Shown: positions 16,010 to 24,533, numbered from the stretch's first letter. The stretch: DNA of 64,000 bases from Microbacterium sp. M28 (GCF_025836995.1 NZ_CP107546.1:124001-188000), one strand, 5' to 3'. The notes: generated by a model from the letters alone, not told the origin. Translations and numbers: made by a program.

Positions 16010-17383
16010 ATGAGGATGACGCGCCGCACACTGCTGATCGGCGCCGGTGTCGGCGCGATGAGTGTGCTCCTCGCGTCCTGCACGCCGGAGCCGCAACCGA
16101 CACCGACCCCCACGCGGACGCCGACGAGCGCCCCGCCGACCTTCGACGGGCCGGAGCCGACGCACACCATGCGCAGCACCTGGTCGACGGATCCCTTCTT
16201 CCGCGGTGGCGCGAGCTACACGCCCGTCGGTGCGCAGCCGAGCCTGCGCGCCGCGCTCTCCGAGCCGATCGAGGGGCGGGTGTTCCTCGCCGGTGAGGCC
16301 ACCGACAGCGACGCGCCGGGCACCATGCGCGGCGCCATCCGATCGGGCGAGCGCGTGGCCAACGACCTGCGCACGCGTGCAGCCGCCGGTGAGCGCATCG
16401 CCGTCGTGGGAGCCGGCCTCGCCGGGGCCGTCGCAGCGGGACGTCTCGCCGAGGCAGGAGCCAAGGTGACCGTCTTCGAGGCGCGCGAACGGATCGGCGG
16501 CCGCATCGACTCGCGCGTCGACGAGGCATGGCCGATCCCGGTGCAGCTGGGCGGATGGATGCTGGGCGTCGACGACACCGATCTTCGGGCGCGATGGGAG
16601 GGTGTCGACACGCGCCTGCTGGAGCTCACCGGTGCGGAATGGCGCTCGCCGGACGGTCCCGTCGACGCGGTCGGTGTCGAACCGCTCGCCTCAGCCCTGG
16701 AAGCCGCGCAGGCGCAGCCGAAGGACCTCTCGGTCGCCGAGGCGCTCATCGAGAACGGTGCGGATCCCGAGGAGCCGGGCCTCGCCGCGCTGCTCGCGAC
16801 CGTGACCGCGGCATCCGGGGGCGACCCCGACGCCCTGTCGTCCTGGTTCCCGCCGGCGCTGCCGCCGGAGAGCTACGCGGCTCCGTCCGCCGACCTGGCC
16901 GCGTTCGTCGAGTCGTTGCTGGAAGGGCTCAAAGTGAGCCTCTCGTCGCCCGTCGCGCTGGTCGCGTACGACGACACCGGCGTCAGCCTGCGCCTGGGCA
17001 CGGGCGAGTCGCTGTCGTTCGACCGCGTCGTGATCACCGTGCCGCTGGGCGTCCTGCAGCACGGCGGTGTCGAGTTCTCGCCCGCGTTGCCGTTCGCCCA
17101 CCGAGACGCGATCGCCGATCTCGGATTCGGTGCGATCGAGACGATCTGGCTGCGCTTCGACGAGACGTTCTGGGACACCGAGGCCGCGCTGTGGCACGTC
17201 GTCGACGGCGACTCCGTGATCCGGACGTGGTTCAACCTGCAGCCGTCGACCGGGGAGCCCGTCCTCGTCGGCCTCGTCGGAGGCGAAGCGGCCGAGGAGT
17301 TCGCCGGCCTCGGCGATCAGGAGGCCGTGGTGGCGGCGCTCGTGTCGCTGACGCCGTTCATGCCGTCCGACGATCCGTCGTAG
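16010..17383 (+). CDS. Flavin amine oxidase-like lipoprotein, circularly permuted
   Basis: A 457-aa FAD-dependent oxidoreductase with its domain order rearranged. Residues 1-24 form a Tat-like lipoprotein signal (TRRTLLI, lipobox LASC, Cys24), followed by a Pro/Thr linker. Residues 56-118 (STWSTDPFFRGGASYTPVG, then GRVFLAGEATD and the GTMRGAIRSGERVA helix) are what normally ends a monoamine oxidase. Only then, at about 130-165, comes the FAD-binding start VVGAGLAG with FEARERIGGRI. The protein stops at the loop that in relatives precedes the WSTDPF block. All elements are present once, so this is a permutation and not a truncation. The substrate is unknown. The 3' end overlaps the convergent gene by 67 nt. 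Start: ATG 16010, or 16016. Confidence 0.85.
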   Translation: MRMTRRTLLIGAGVGAMSVLLASCTPEPQPTPTPTRTPTSAPPTFDGPEPTHTMRSTWSTDPFFRGGASYTPVGAQPSLRAALSEPIEGRVFLAGEATDSDAPGTMRGAIRSGERVANDLRTRAAAGERIAVVGAGLAGAVAAGRLAEAGAKVTVFEARERIGGRIDSRVDEAWPIPVQLGGWMLGVDDTDLRARWEGVDTRLLELTGAEWRSPDGPVDAVGVEPLASALEAAQAQPKDLSVAEALIENGADPEEPGLAALLATVTAASGGDPDALSSWFPPALPPESYAAPSADLAAFVESLLEGLKVSLSSPVALVAYDDTGVSLRLGTGESLSFDRVVITVPLGVLQHGGVEFSPALPFAHRDAIADLGFGAIETIWLRFDETFWDTEAALWHVVDGDSVIRTWFNLQPSTGEPVLVGLVGGEAAEEFAGLGDQEAVVAALVSLTPFMPSDDPS

Positions 17384-18090
17384 CGCGCCTGCCGCGTCAT
17401 CGCCCGCCGCCTGCGCGCGAGCGGCGCCCACGGGCTCGGCATCCGACTCACGCCGACGACTGCCGTGGCGACGAGTGCGAAGATCGCCAGCGCCGCCGCG
17501 CACGTCACGACGAACTCGGGTGGCCCGCTGACCTGGCGCGGGTCGAGGAAGTAGTACGGATACCAGCCGATCGACGGACCGCGCCACAACGTCACGAGGC
17601 CCCACAGCACCGGGAACGCGAGGCACCCAGGCACCACCCACCAGGTGACGTGCCGGTGACCGGGGGTCAGCCCCCAGGCGAGGGCCGTGCACGCCGGGAG
17701 CCAGAAATGCAGCAGCTGATCCGACCACGGCACGTCGATGCGGATGCCGCGCAGTCCGGCCTGCCAGACGATCAGCGCGAACGCGAGACCTGCCGTGATC
17801 GTCCACGTCAGGACCAGGGCCAGCGCGATCGTGAACCAGCGGGGGTCTGTCTCGCGGACCAGCGCGAGCACCCCGCCGATCAGTAGCAGCACGACCAGCG
17901 CGCAGTTCGACTGCACCGTGAGATAGGCGAAGAAGTTGTCGCCGGCGACGGTGTTCGAGCTCAGCCCCCAGAACAGGCGGTGGATCAGGGCGCCGAGACA
18001 GACGGTGGCGGTGAGCAGGCGCAGCACGCCGAAGGTCGTCCGCCAACGCACGCTCGATCCGCCTCCTCTCCCACGCGGTCCCCGCGTCAT
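17317..18090 (-). CDS. Pr6Pr family membrane protein
   Basis: A 257-aa protein with six predicted membrane helices, for example LLTATVCLGALIHRLFW, CALVVLLLIGGVLALV and FTIALALVLTWTITAGL. It carries the family pattern of a conserved FFAYLTVQSN near the first loop, then LLHFWLPACTALAW and the WYPYYFLDPR segment. Function is unknown. The C-terminal 22 codons overlap the end of the convergent amine-oxidase-like gene, so the last ~20 residues are constrained in two frames. Confidence 0.82.
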   Translation of the reverse strand: MTRGPRGRGGGSSVRWRTTFGVLRLLTATVCLGALIHRLFWGLSSNTVAGDNFFAYLTVQSNCALVVLLLIGGVLALVRETDPRWFTIALALVLTWTITAGLAFALIVWQAGLRGIRIDVPWSDQLLHFWLPACTALAWGLTPGHRHVTWWVVPGCLAFPVLWGLVTLWRGPSIGWYPYYFLDPRQVSGPPEFVVTCAAALAIFALVATAVVGVSRMPSPWAPLARRRRAMTRQARYDGSSDGMNGVSDTSAATTAS

Positions 18091-18156
18091 CTGGCGAGTC
18101 TACGGAGCGCAGGTGTGAGCGAGGCGGGGACCGGCGGCGGATCAGCGTGAGCGGCG

Positions 18157-19032
18157 TCAGCCGAGGCGCCTCCGATACGCGCCGGGAGAGCCTCCGCAGG
18201 TCCGCGAGAACTGCTCGTAGAAGCTGCTCTGGGAGCCGAAGCCGGACTGCAGGGCGATGTCGATCATCGTGAGCCGGGTCGTGAGCAGAAGGCGTTGCGC
18301 TTCGGCGACGCGGCAGCGGGTCAGGTATCCGCCGATCGTCGTGCCGATCGTCTCGCGGAACAGCGTCATGGCGTAGTTCGGGTTGAGGTGGGCGGCATCC
18401 GCGATGTCGGCGATGGCGATCGGGTCGCGGAAGCGCGCGACGATGAACTGGGCCATCGCCGCGACGCGTGCGACGCTCTCGGATGCCCCGAACTCCCGGG
18501 GGCGCGCGGCATCGCCGACGTGTCGGAAGTGCTGCCGCAGGACGCGCCGCACCAGGGCCTGCGTCTCGAGCAGGATCGCCGTCTCGTCCTCATGGGTCTC
18601 GAGATCCTGACTCCAGACGTCGAACATCGCCTCCAGGCTCAGACCGACGGATTCGGCGGGCACGATGATCGGCCGGCCCTGCAGCAGTTCGTTGACGTCT
18701 TGGTCCGGCAGCCCCCAGTTCAGGACCCGAACAAGAGGGACGTGGATCCAGCACGCTTCGCTGTCGGGATCCTGGGGCAGGAGGCGATGAGGCGTCGCCG
18801 CCCAGAACAACGCGACCTCGCCGGCCGCGATGCTCAGGGGCGAGCCGCCGAAGAGGTAGTCCAGGCGTCCGGAAATCACGAAGTTGAGCTCGAGGTCGTC
18901 GTGCCGGTGCGCCTTGCGCATCGACGGGACGGAGCCGCGCCAGATCCAGAACCGCGGGTCCTCCACCTCCACGCCGCCATCCGTGGGCGTGGCCGGCACG
19001 CTGCGGGATGTCGTGGACGGGGACGTACTCAT
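18157..19032 (-). CDS. AraC-family transcriptional regulator
   Basis: A 291-aa regulator. The N-terminal cupin sensor domain has HRHDDLELNFVISGRLDYLFGG, and the C-terminal pair of helix-turn-helices contains IADIADAAHLNPNYAMTLFRETIGTTIGGYL and IDIALQSGFGSQSSFYEQFSR. It is divergent from the GH4 gene, with 74 nt between start codons, and so is its likely activator, sensing a sugar such as a galactoside. The -10-like AATACT on the minus strand (19039-19044) is 6 nt from the ATG, which suggests a leaderless mRNA. Confidence 0.9.
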   Translation of the reverse strand: MSTSPSTTSRSVPATPTDGGVEVEDPRFWIWRGSVPSMRKAHRHDDLELNFVISGRLDYLFGGSPLSIAAGEVALFWAATPHRLLPQDPDSEACWIHVPLVRVLNWGLPDQDVNELLQGRPIIVPAESVGLSLEAMFDVWSQDLETHEDETAILLETQALVRRVLRQHFRHVGDAARPREFGASESVARVAAMAQFIVARFRDPIAIADIADAAHLNPNYAMTLFRETIGTTIGGYLTRCRVAEAQRLLLTTRLTMIDIALQSGFGSQSSFYEQFSRTCGGSPGAYRRRLG

Positions 19033-19106
19033 GATCTGAGTATTCCGGAAGAATCGACGATCCGGGAGGACGAATGCCGGATGAGCCCGCCGCTACCGTC
19101 GAGGTC

Positions 19107-20489
19107 ATGGCTACTTCCTCCTCTCCGAAGGTCACCATCATCGGTGCCGGCGGCTATGTCTTCCCGTTCCGGCTCATCGGCGATCTGTTGAGCTTCCCCG
19201 CGCTGCGCTCCAGCACGCTGTGTCTGATGGACCTCGACGCCGATCGGCTCTCGCGGACCGCCACCGCGGCGCGTTCGCTGCGCGACCACCACGGCTTCGA
19301 CACCGTGATCGAGGAGACCACCGACCGCCGTGAGGCTCTCCGCGATGCGGACTTCGTCATCATCACGTTCCAGGTCGGTGGCGTGGACTCCTACCGGCAC
19401 GACGTGATGATCCCTCGTGCTCATGGAGTCGATCAGACCGTGGGCGACACGGTCGGCCCCGGTGGCGTGTTCCGGTTCCTGCGGTCGGTCAGCGCGTACG
19501 AGGCGATCGCTGCGGACGCGTTGGAGCTGTGCCCGGATGCTCAGATCATCAACTACGCGAATCCGATGGCGATGGCGACGGGGTTCCTGAACGCCAAGGG
19601 GCTCAACACCGTCGGGCTGTGCCACAGCGTGCAGGGCACGACGCGGATGCTCGCTCGCACACTGGATGTGCCGTATGACGAGGTCAGTTACGTCTCGGCC
19701 GGCATCAACCACCAGGCGTGGATCCTGCAGTTCCGCCGCGGCGAAGAGGACCTGTATCCGCGGTTGCGCGAGACGATGGCCGGCCGTCACCGCGTCGGCG
19801 CCTCCGCCACCGAACTGGCGGAGGACGACGGCAATCACAGTGAGACCGCGGAGGCGGCCTCGACGTACGAGGGCGGCAACGAGCAGGTCCGCACTGAGAT
19901 CATGAACGCGTTCGGCTACTTCCAGACCGAATCCAGCCATCACGCATCCGAGTACCTGCCGTACTTTCGCAAGGACCCGCAGACGACTCTGGAGTTCATC
20001 CCGGAACGCTGGGACTACTACGAGATCTGCGCGTCGCACGACGAGTCCGGTGACATCGACCAGCAGCTGACGAAGCTCAAGGACGACCTCGCGCCCTCGG
20101 TGGAATACGGCGCCATGATCGTCAACTCGATCGTGACCGGCGTACCCAGCGTCGTCTATGGGAACGTCCCCAACGACGGTCTCATCTCGAACCTGCCCGG
20201 TTCGGCGTGCGTGGAGGTGCCGTGCCTCGTCGACAGTATCGGCGTGCAGCCGACGGCGATCGGGGAGCTCCCGCCTCAGCTCGCCGCCGTGAACCGGACC
20301 AATGTCAACGTCCAGGATCTCGCCGTGCGTGCCGCGCTGAGGGGTGAGCGCGAGCATGTCTACCACGCCGTGATGCTGGATCCGCTGACCAGCGCGCAAC
20401 TGACGCTGGGCCAGATCCGCGAGATGACCGATGAGCTCTTCCATGCGCACGCGGCCCTGCTGCCTGTGGGACTGCAGCCTGCGTCGTGA
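19107..20489 (+). CDS. melA: Glycoside hydrolase family 4 (alpha-galactosidase-like)
   Basis: A 460-aa NAD+/Mn2+-dependent glycosidase. It has the Rossmann start VTIIGAGGYVF, then the GH4 metal ligands in GLCHSVQG (Cys) and AGINHQAW (His), and MDLD for the NAD ribose. GH4 enzymes cleave alpha-galactosides, alpha-glucosides or glucuronides by a redox mechanism; the MelA-like pattern is my reading. Two starts compete. ATG 19107 follows TACCGT by 7 nt (leaderless pattern), while ATG 19074 follows GGGAGGA by 3-4 nt and would add 11 residues. I prefer 19107, since homology to GH4 starts there. No transporter gene accompanies it. Confidence 0.88.
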   Translation: MATSSSPKVTIIGAGGYVFPFRLIGDLLSFPALRSSTLCLMDLDADRLSRTATAARSLRDHHGFDTVIEETTDRREALRDADFVIITFQVGGVDSYRHDVMIPRAHGVDQTVGDTVGPGGVFRFLRSVSAYEAIAADALELCPDAQIINYANPMAMATGFLNAKGLNTVGLCHSVQGTTRMLARTLDVPYDEVSYVSAGINHQAWILQFRRGEEDLYPRLRETMAGRHRVGASATELAEDDGNHSETAEAASTYEGGNEQVRTEIMNAFGYFQTESSHHASEYLPYFRKDPQTTLEFIPERWDYYEICASHDESGDIDQQLTKLKDDLAPSVEYGAMIVNSIVTGVPSVVYGNVPNDGLISNLPGSACVEVPCLVDSIGVQPTAIGELPPQLAAVNRTNVNVQDLAVRAALRGEREHVYHAVMLDPLTSAQLTLGQIREMTDELFHAHAALLPVGLQPAS

Positions 20490-20499
20490 GGCCCTGAGC

Positions 20500-20552
20500 G
20501 TGTCCGGGTTCGTGCGGGTGATGCAGGCGCGCACCCGCGCGAACCCGGACAC
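20500..20552. repeat. Long inverted repeat, GTGTCCGGGTT family (copy 1)
   Basis: Arms 20500-20520 and 20532-20552 pair at 20 of 21 positions around an 11-nt loop, with termini GTGTCCGGGTT and AACCCGGACAC. It starts 10 nt after the GH4 stop in a convergent gap, so it probably acts as a transcription terminator, but no U-tract follows. Confidence 0.8.
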
Positions 20553-20564
20553 TCCCGTAGAGGA

Positions 20565-20615
20565 TGTCCGGGTTTTTGCGGGTGCGAGCGCCGATTACCC
20601 GCTCCAACCCGGACA
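20565..20615. repeat. Long inverted repeat, GTGTCCGGGTT family (copy 2)
   Basis: Arms 20565-20583 and 20597-20615 pair at 16 of 19 positions with the same core as copy 1, 12 nt further on. Together the two hairpins fill most of the gap between the GH4 gene and the end of the tetR-like gene. Confidence 0.75.
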
Positions 20616-20659
20616 CGCCCCGCGGGCGAGGTCGTCGGGCGTGCTCTGCGATCCTCGGT

Positions 20660-21235
20660 TCAGCTCCCCCGCGGCAGCAGTCCGTCGACGAGGGCGTCGA
20701 CGATGGCATCTGTGGAGGTCTCCGGATCGATCGAGGATGTGAGCCGGTCGAGCAGGAGGCCGTCGATCGCGTAGTGGAACAGGGCGATCTCTCGGGCGCC
20801 GCCGGGGAGGCCAGCGGCTTCGTTGAAGGCGACGTCCGCAGCGAAGCCGCCGCGCAGCCACGACGACATCAACTGAGCGAGTTCGGGCCGCCTGGCCGAC
20901 TCGAGCCGCAGCTCGAACAGCGCGAGCGTGACCTCGCGCTCGGTCGACAGGCGCCGCACGATATCGCGGAGGTACTCGGCGAACAGTTCGCGGCTCGGTT
21001 CCTGCGCTGCGCGGCTTTCGAGGTCCGCCGGTGTCGGGGCGAGACGCGCGCCGATCCGCTCGAACAGTCCGGCGAACAGCGCCTCGCGCGTGCGGAAGTA
21101 GTTCGACGCGGTGCCGATCGGCACCCCGGCGCGTTCATCGATCGCTCGGTGGGTGAGCCCGCGAGACCCTTCGCTCGCCAGGACGGCGATCCCGGCATCC
21201 GCGAGCGCCGCGCGTCGAGCTTCGTTCTTCGCCAT
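20660..21235 (-). CDS. TetR-family transcriptional regulator
   Basis: A 191-aa repressor. The N-terminal helix-turn-helix is GLTHRAIDERAGVPIGTASNYFRTREALFAGL, and the all-helical ligand domain matches the TetR_C type often paired with reductases. It is divergent from the DHFR-like gene, with a duplicated sequence in the shared promoter region that is its likely operator. Confidence 0.9.
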   Translation of the reverse strand: MAKNEARRAALADAGIAVLASEGSRGLTHRAIDERAGVPIGTASNYFRTREALFAGLFERIGARLAPTPADLESRAAQEPSRELFAEYLRDIVRRLSTEREVTLALFELRLESARRPELAQLMSSWLRGGFAADVAFNEAAGLPGGAREIALFHYAIDGLLLDRLTSSIDPETSTDAIVDALVDGLLPRGS

Positions 21236-21251
21236 GACAGCAGACTAGCGC

Positions 21252-21294
21252 AACCACTGCACTTGTTGTAGTCTCAAACCACTGCACCTGTTGT
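21252..21294. promoter_or_regulatory. Duplicated operator between tetR-like and DHFR-like genes
   Basis: Two 18-bp copies, AACCACTGCACTTGTTGT (21252-21269) and AACCACTGCACCTGTTGT (21277-21294), differ at one base and are spaced 25 bp apart. The first is bounded by CAAC and GTTG. They lie between the two divergent starts and overlap both promoter regions, as expected for an autoregulating TetR repressor. The assignment is by position only. Confidence 0.6.
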
Positions 21295-21307
21295 GATTGG
21301 AGCTCCT

Positions 21308-21874
21308 ATGCGCGAACTGACCTACTACGTGGCCGTCACCCTCGACGGCTTCATCGCCGGACCGAACGGCGAGTTCGACTTCCTCCTCGCCGAGGGTGAT
21401 CACCGGGACCTCATCAATGACCGGTTCCACCAGACGATCCCGACCCAGTTCAGCGAAGCCCTCGGCATCCCCACCGACGGCGAGCTGTTCGACACCGTCC
21501 TGATGGGATGGAACACCTACGCGGTCGGGCTGCCCGATATGCCCAGCCCCTATCGACACCTGCGGCAGGTCGTCTTCACGCGGCGCGACCCCGAGCGGGT
21601 CGAGGGCGTCGAGTTCACCGACCGCGATCCCGTCGAGACCGTCCGTGCCCTCAAAGAGGAGGACGGCAAGGGAATCTGGCTGTGCGGTGGGGGAGCGCTC
21701 GCCGCCGTGCTGGCCGACGAGATCGATCGGCTCGTGCTGAAGATCAATCCCGTGCTGATCGGCGATGGCATCCCGCTGTTCGGACGCCGCGGCTACGCGC
21801 CGAAGGCGCTCACCCGCACGGCGACGACCGCGTTCGAGTCCGGCGTGGTGCTGGCCGAGTACGCGCGCACCTGA
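21308..21874 (+). CDS. Dihydrofolate reductase family protein (RibD C-terminal-like)
   Basis: A 188-aa NADPH-dependent reductase of the DHFR/RibD-C superfamily: YYVAVTLDGFIAGPNGEFDFL at the start, LMGWNTYAVG, then the cofactor segment GIWLCGGGALAAVL and PVLIGDGIPLF. The true DHFR of folate metabolism is usually better conserved, so a xenobiotic or pterin/flavin substrate is more likely. The start is ATG 21308, with GGAG 5 nt upstream. It is controlled together with the divergent TetR gene. Confidence 0.88.
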   Translation: MRELTYYVAVTLDGFIAGPNGEFDFLLAEGDHRDLINDRFHQTIPTQFSEALGIPTDGELFDTVLMGWNTYAVGLPDMPSPYRHLRQVVFTRRDPERVEGVEFTDRDPVETVRALKEEDGKGIWLCGGGALAAVLADEIDRLVLKINPVLIGDGIPLFGRRGYAPKALTRTATTAFESGVVLAEYART

Positions 21875-21883
21875 TGGAACCAA

Positions 21884-21942
21884 TGCGTGTCCGGGTTGAG
21901 GCGGGCGATCGTGCGCCGAACCCGCACCGACCCGGACACGCA
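21884..21942. repeat. Long inverted repeat, GTGTCCGGGTT family (copy 3)
   Basis: Arms 21884-21905 and 21921-21942 (TGCGTGTCCGGGTT against its complement) pair except for an internal patch of four bases. It begins 10 nt past the DHFR-like gene in a convergent gap. Confidence 0.75.
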
Positions 21943-21950
21943 CCGTCTGC

Positions 21951-22003
21951 GTGTCCGGGTTCGCGTGAGTCGAACGACTGCTGACCCGCACCAACCCGGA
22001 CAC
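21951..22003. repeat. Long inverted repeat, GTGTCCGGGTT family (copy 4)
   Basis: GTGTCCGGGTT (21951-21961) and AACCCGGACAC (21993-22003) are perfect 11-bp arms around a 31-nt loop. The element is 8 nt after copy 3, repeating the two-hairpin layout seen at 20500-20615. Confidence 0.75.
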
Positions 22004-22055
22004 GAAGCAGGGCGGGAAGGCCGCTGCCCTCCCGCCCCGCTCGCCGACCGGACCC

Positions 22056-24380
22056 CTACTCGCGGGCGAACGCCGCCTGCGCCTCGAGCTCGAGGTCGAG
22101 GTACTGCTCCTCGCTCACGTCGATGCCGACGCCCAGCAGCTTCCCGCCCGTGAACGGGAACGGGTTCGTGTACTGGTGGCTGACCGCATCCGCGCTGTCG
22201 AAGCCGATGCACAGGCCGTCGCCGCAGAGCGTGAACTTCCCGATCTGCGCGCGCATCGGACCCTCCGCGACGACCTGGTCGTCGACGTAGAGCTTCGCCG
22301 TGCCGATCGACTCGCCGTGCTCGCCCGCGCTCTCGCGGATGAACTCGACGCCCAGCGCGTGGGGTCCCGGCGTGAGGACGCCTGACGTGAACGTCTGCTC
22401 CGGCGGGATGCCGAGGAAGTTGTAGACGTAGGTGAGCCGACCGCCCTTGATGAACAGCGCGTGCCCGCCGAAGCGCGAGCCGTGCGCGAAGATGACACCC
22501 TGCGTGTCCTCTTCGACCACCACGTCGCCGATGATCTTGAACGACCGGCCGCGGACGTTCACCGCCACCGACTCCGGCACCGCCGTCGTGCCGGGGTAGT
22601 AGACGTAGCGCGTGCGGGGAGGCTCCGCCTGCGGGCGCTCGATCGTGAGCTGCTCGCGGGCCGGACGGTCATCCATCGGATAGACGTTGTTGTCCTTCGC
22701 CTCGATCTCGAACGCCTCGATGAGCTCCTTGAGCTTCTCGGGATGCTCGGCGGCGAGGTTCCTGGACTCCGAACGGTCGACGTCGACGTGGTACAGCTCC
22801 CACTCGTCCTCGTCGAAGCGGCCGTGGCCGGTCAGCGGGGCGTGGATCGTCGCAGCCTTCCAGCCGTCCTTCCAGATGCCGCGCGTGCCGAGCATCGCGT
22901 AGTACTGCACGTGCTTGTCGGTCGGAGCGTCGGGGGCGGCATCGAACGACGATCGCATCGACACACCCGGCAGCGGGCGCTGCTCGACGCCGCGGAAGAT
23001 CTCGGGGAACTCGATGCCGATCACATCGAGGATCGTCGAGACCACATCGACGGAGTGGTGGTACTGGTGACGGACCTCGCCCTTGGCCTTGATGCCGGCC
23101 GGCCAGTGGATGATCATCGGGTCGCATGTGCCGCCCGAGAACTGCGAGTAGCGCTTGAACATCTTGAATGGGGTCGAGAACGCCGCCGCCCACCCGGTGG
23201 GGTAGTGGTTGTACGTCTCGTTCGAGCCGAGCGCGTCGATCTTGTCCAGGTTCTCCTTCAGGTCGTCGGGGAAGCCGTTGAAGAACTTGTTCTCGTTGAC
23301 CGAACCGTCGGGGCTGCCCTCGCCGGATGCGCCGTTGTCCGCGCAGTAGAAGATCAGCGTGTTCTCGAGCTGGCCCGAGTCCTCGAGGTAGTCGATGACG
23401 CGCCCGATCTGGACGTCGGTGTATTCACTGAACGCCGCGAACACCTCGGCCATCCGGCTGAACAGCCGCTTCTCGTCGTCCGAGAGCGAATCCCACGGCT
23501 TGACGTGGTCGGCCGCGTTCTCCTGGTCCTCCGGCATCGGGTTGAACTCGGTCAGCGCCGTGCCCTCTGGCAGGATGCCCCGCTCGATCATGCGCTCCAG
23601 CACCCACGTGCGGTAGGCGTCGTAGCCGTCGTCGAACAGGCCCTTGTATTTGGCGATGTACTCGTCCGGCGCCTGGTGCGGTGCGTGGTTGGCGCCCGGG
23701 TTGTACCAGGTGAACCACGGCTTCGAGGGGTTCGAGGACTTCTGATCGCGGATCATCCGGATGGCCTGATCGGCGAGGTCCTTCGAGAGGTGGTAGCCCT
23801 CCTCCGGTGTGTACGGCGCCTCGATGAAGCGGTTGTCCTCGACGAGGTCGGGGTACCACTGGTTCGTCTCGCCGCCGAGGAATCCGTAGAACCGGTCGAA
23901 GCCCATCGCCAGCGGCCACTGGGACTTGCTGCCGCCGGACGAGATGTCCTCCTCAGGGACGTTGTGGTTCTTGCCCACCCAGAACGTCGAGTAGCCGTTG
24001 TCCTGCAGCACCTGACCGATGGTCGCGCACTCGGCGGGAATGCGCCCGGAGTAGCCGGGGAAACCGTTCGTGCCCTCCATGATCACGCCCATGCCGTTGG
24101 CGTGGTGGTTGCGACCGGTGAGGAACGTGGACCGCGTCGATGAGCAGATCGATGTCGTGTGCCACTGCGTGTAGGTGAGCCCGTTCTCGGCGAGACGGTC
24201 CAGCGTCGGCATGTTGATCCGCCCGCCGTACGGCGACCAGGACGCGATGCCCGTGTCGTCGTACAGGATCACGAGGATGTTGGGTGCGCCGTCGGGCGCT
24301 TTCGGCAGCTCGTAGGGGCTCCAGTCGGGCACGGAGTCTCGCACGTCGACCGCGATCTTGCCGCTGAATTCCTTGGTCAT
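22056..24380 (-). CDS. Large arylsulfatase (alkaline-phosphatase superfamily)
   Basis: A 774-aa sulfate-ester hydrolase. Metal-binding NILVILYDDTG lies at residues 34-44, the formylglycine site at 79-90 (CSSTRSTFLTGR), and FYCADNGASGEGSPDGS further on. The C-terminal ~180 residues form a beta-rich domain shared with the second sulfatase of the island. There is no signal peptide, so it is probably cytoplasmic. The catalytic site reads C-S-S-T-R, where FGE substrates normally read C-x-P-S/T-R; the missing proline is the oddity here. An AGGAGG-like ribosome site precedes the ATG at 24380. It is divergent from the FGE gene. Confidence 0.93.
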   Translation of the reverse strand: MTKEFSGKIAVDVRDSVPDWSPYELPKAPDGAPNILVILYDDTGIASWSPYGGRINMPTLDRLAENGLTYTQWHTTSICSSTRSTFLTGRNHHANGMGVIMEGTNGFPGYSGRIPAECATIGQVLQDNGYSTFWVGKNHNVPEEDISSGGSKSQWPLAMGFDRFYGFLGGETNQWYPDLVEDNRFIEAPYTPEEGYHLSKDLADQAIRMIRDQKSSNPSKPWFTWYNPGANHAPHQAPDEYIAKYKGLFDDGYDAYRTWVLERMIERGILPEGTALTEFNPMPEDQENAADHVKPWDSLSDDEKRLFSRMAEVFAAFSEYTDVQIGRVIDYLEDSGQLENTLIFYCADNGASGEGSPDGSVNENKFFNGFPDDLKENLDKIDALGSNETYNHYPTGWAAAFSTPFKMFKRYSQFSGGTCDPMIIHWPAGIKAKGEVRHQYHHSVDVVSTILDVIGIEFPEIFRGVEQRPLPGVSMRSSFDAAPDAPTDKHVQYYAMLGTRGIWKDGWKAATIHAPLTGHGRFDEDEWELYHVDVDRSESRNLAAEHPEKLKELIEAFEIEAKDNNVYPMDDRPAREQLTIERPQAEPPRTRYVYYPGTTAVPESVAVNVRGRSFKIIGDVVVEEDTQGVIFAHGSRFGGHALFIKGGRLTYVYNFLGIPPEQTFTSGVLTPGPHALGVEFIRESAGEHGESIGTAKLYVDDQVVAEGPMRAQIGKFTLCGDGLCIGFDSADAVSHQYTNPFPFTGGKLLGVGIDVSEEQYLDLELEAQAAFARE

Positions 24381-24533
24381 GGTTTCCCTCCAGTCGGGAG
24401 AGCGGATGCCTCCGCGCACGTACGCTCCACACGGTACCGGCGGCGCGCCGACCGAGCCAGAGGTTCACCCGCATCGGGTTAGGAACAAATCGGATCGGCG
24501 CCGACGTCCGTGCGGCGCGGATACGGTGGGAGC

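Noticed and set aside
16528..17886. Out-of-frame continuation past the end of the amine oxidase as a possible frameshifted C-terminus
   Set aside because: The second frame is Arg-rich noise and contains no FAD-domain block; the missing block is at the protein's own N-terminus.
20500..22003. Tandem hairpins as a CRISPR array
   Set aside because: Only four units, imperfect inverted (not direct) repeats, no regular spacers, no cas genes.
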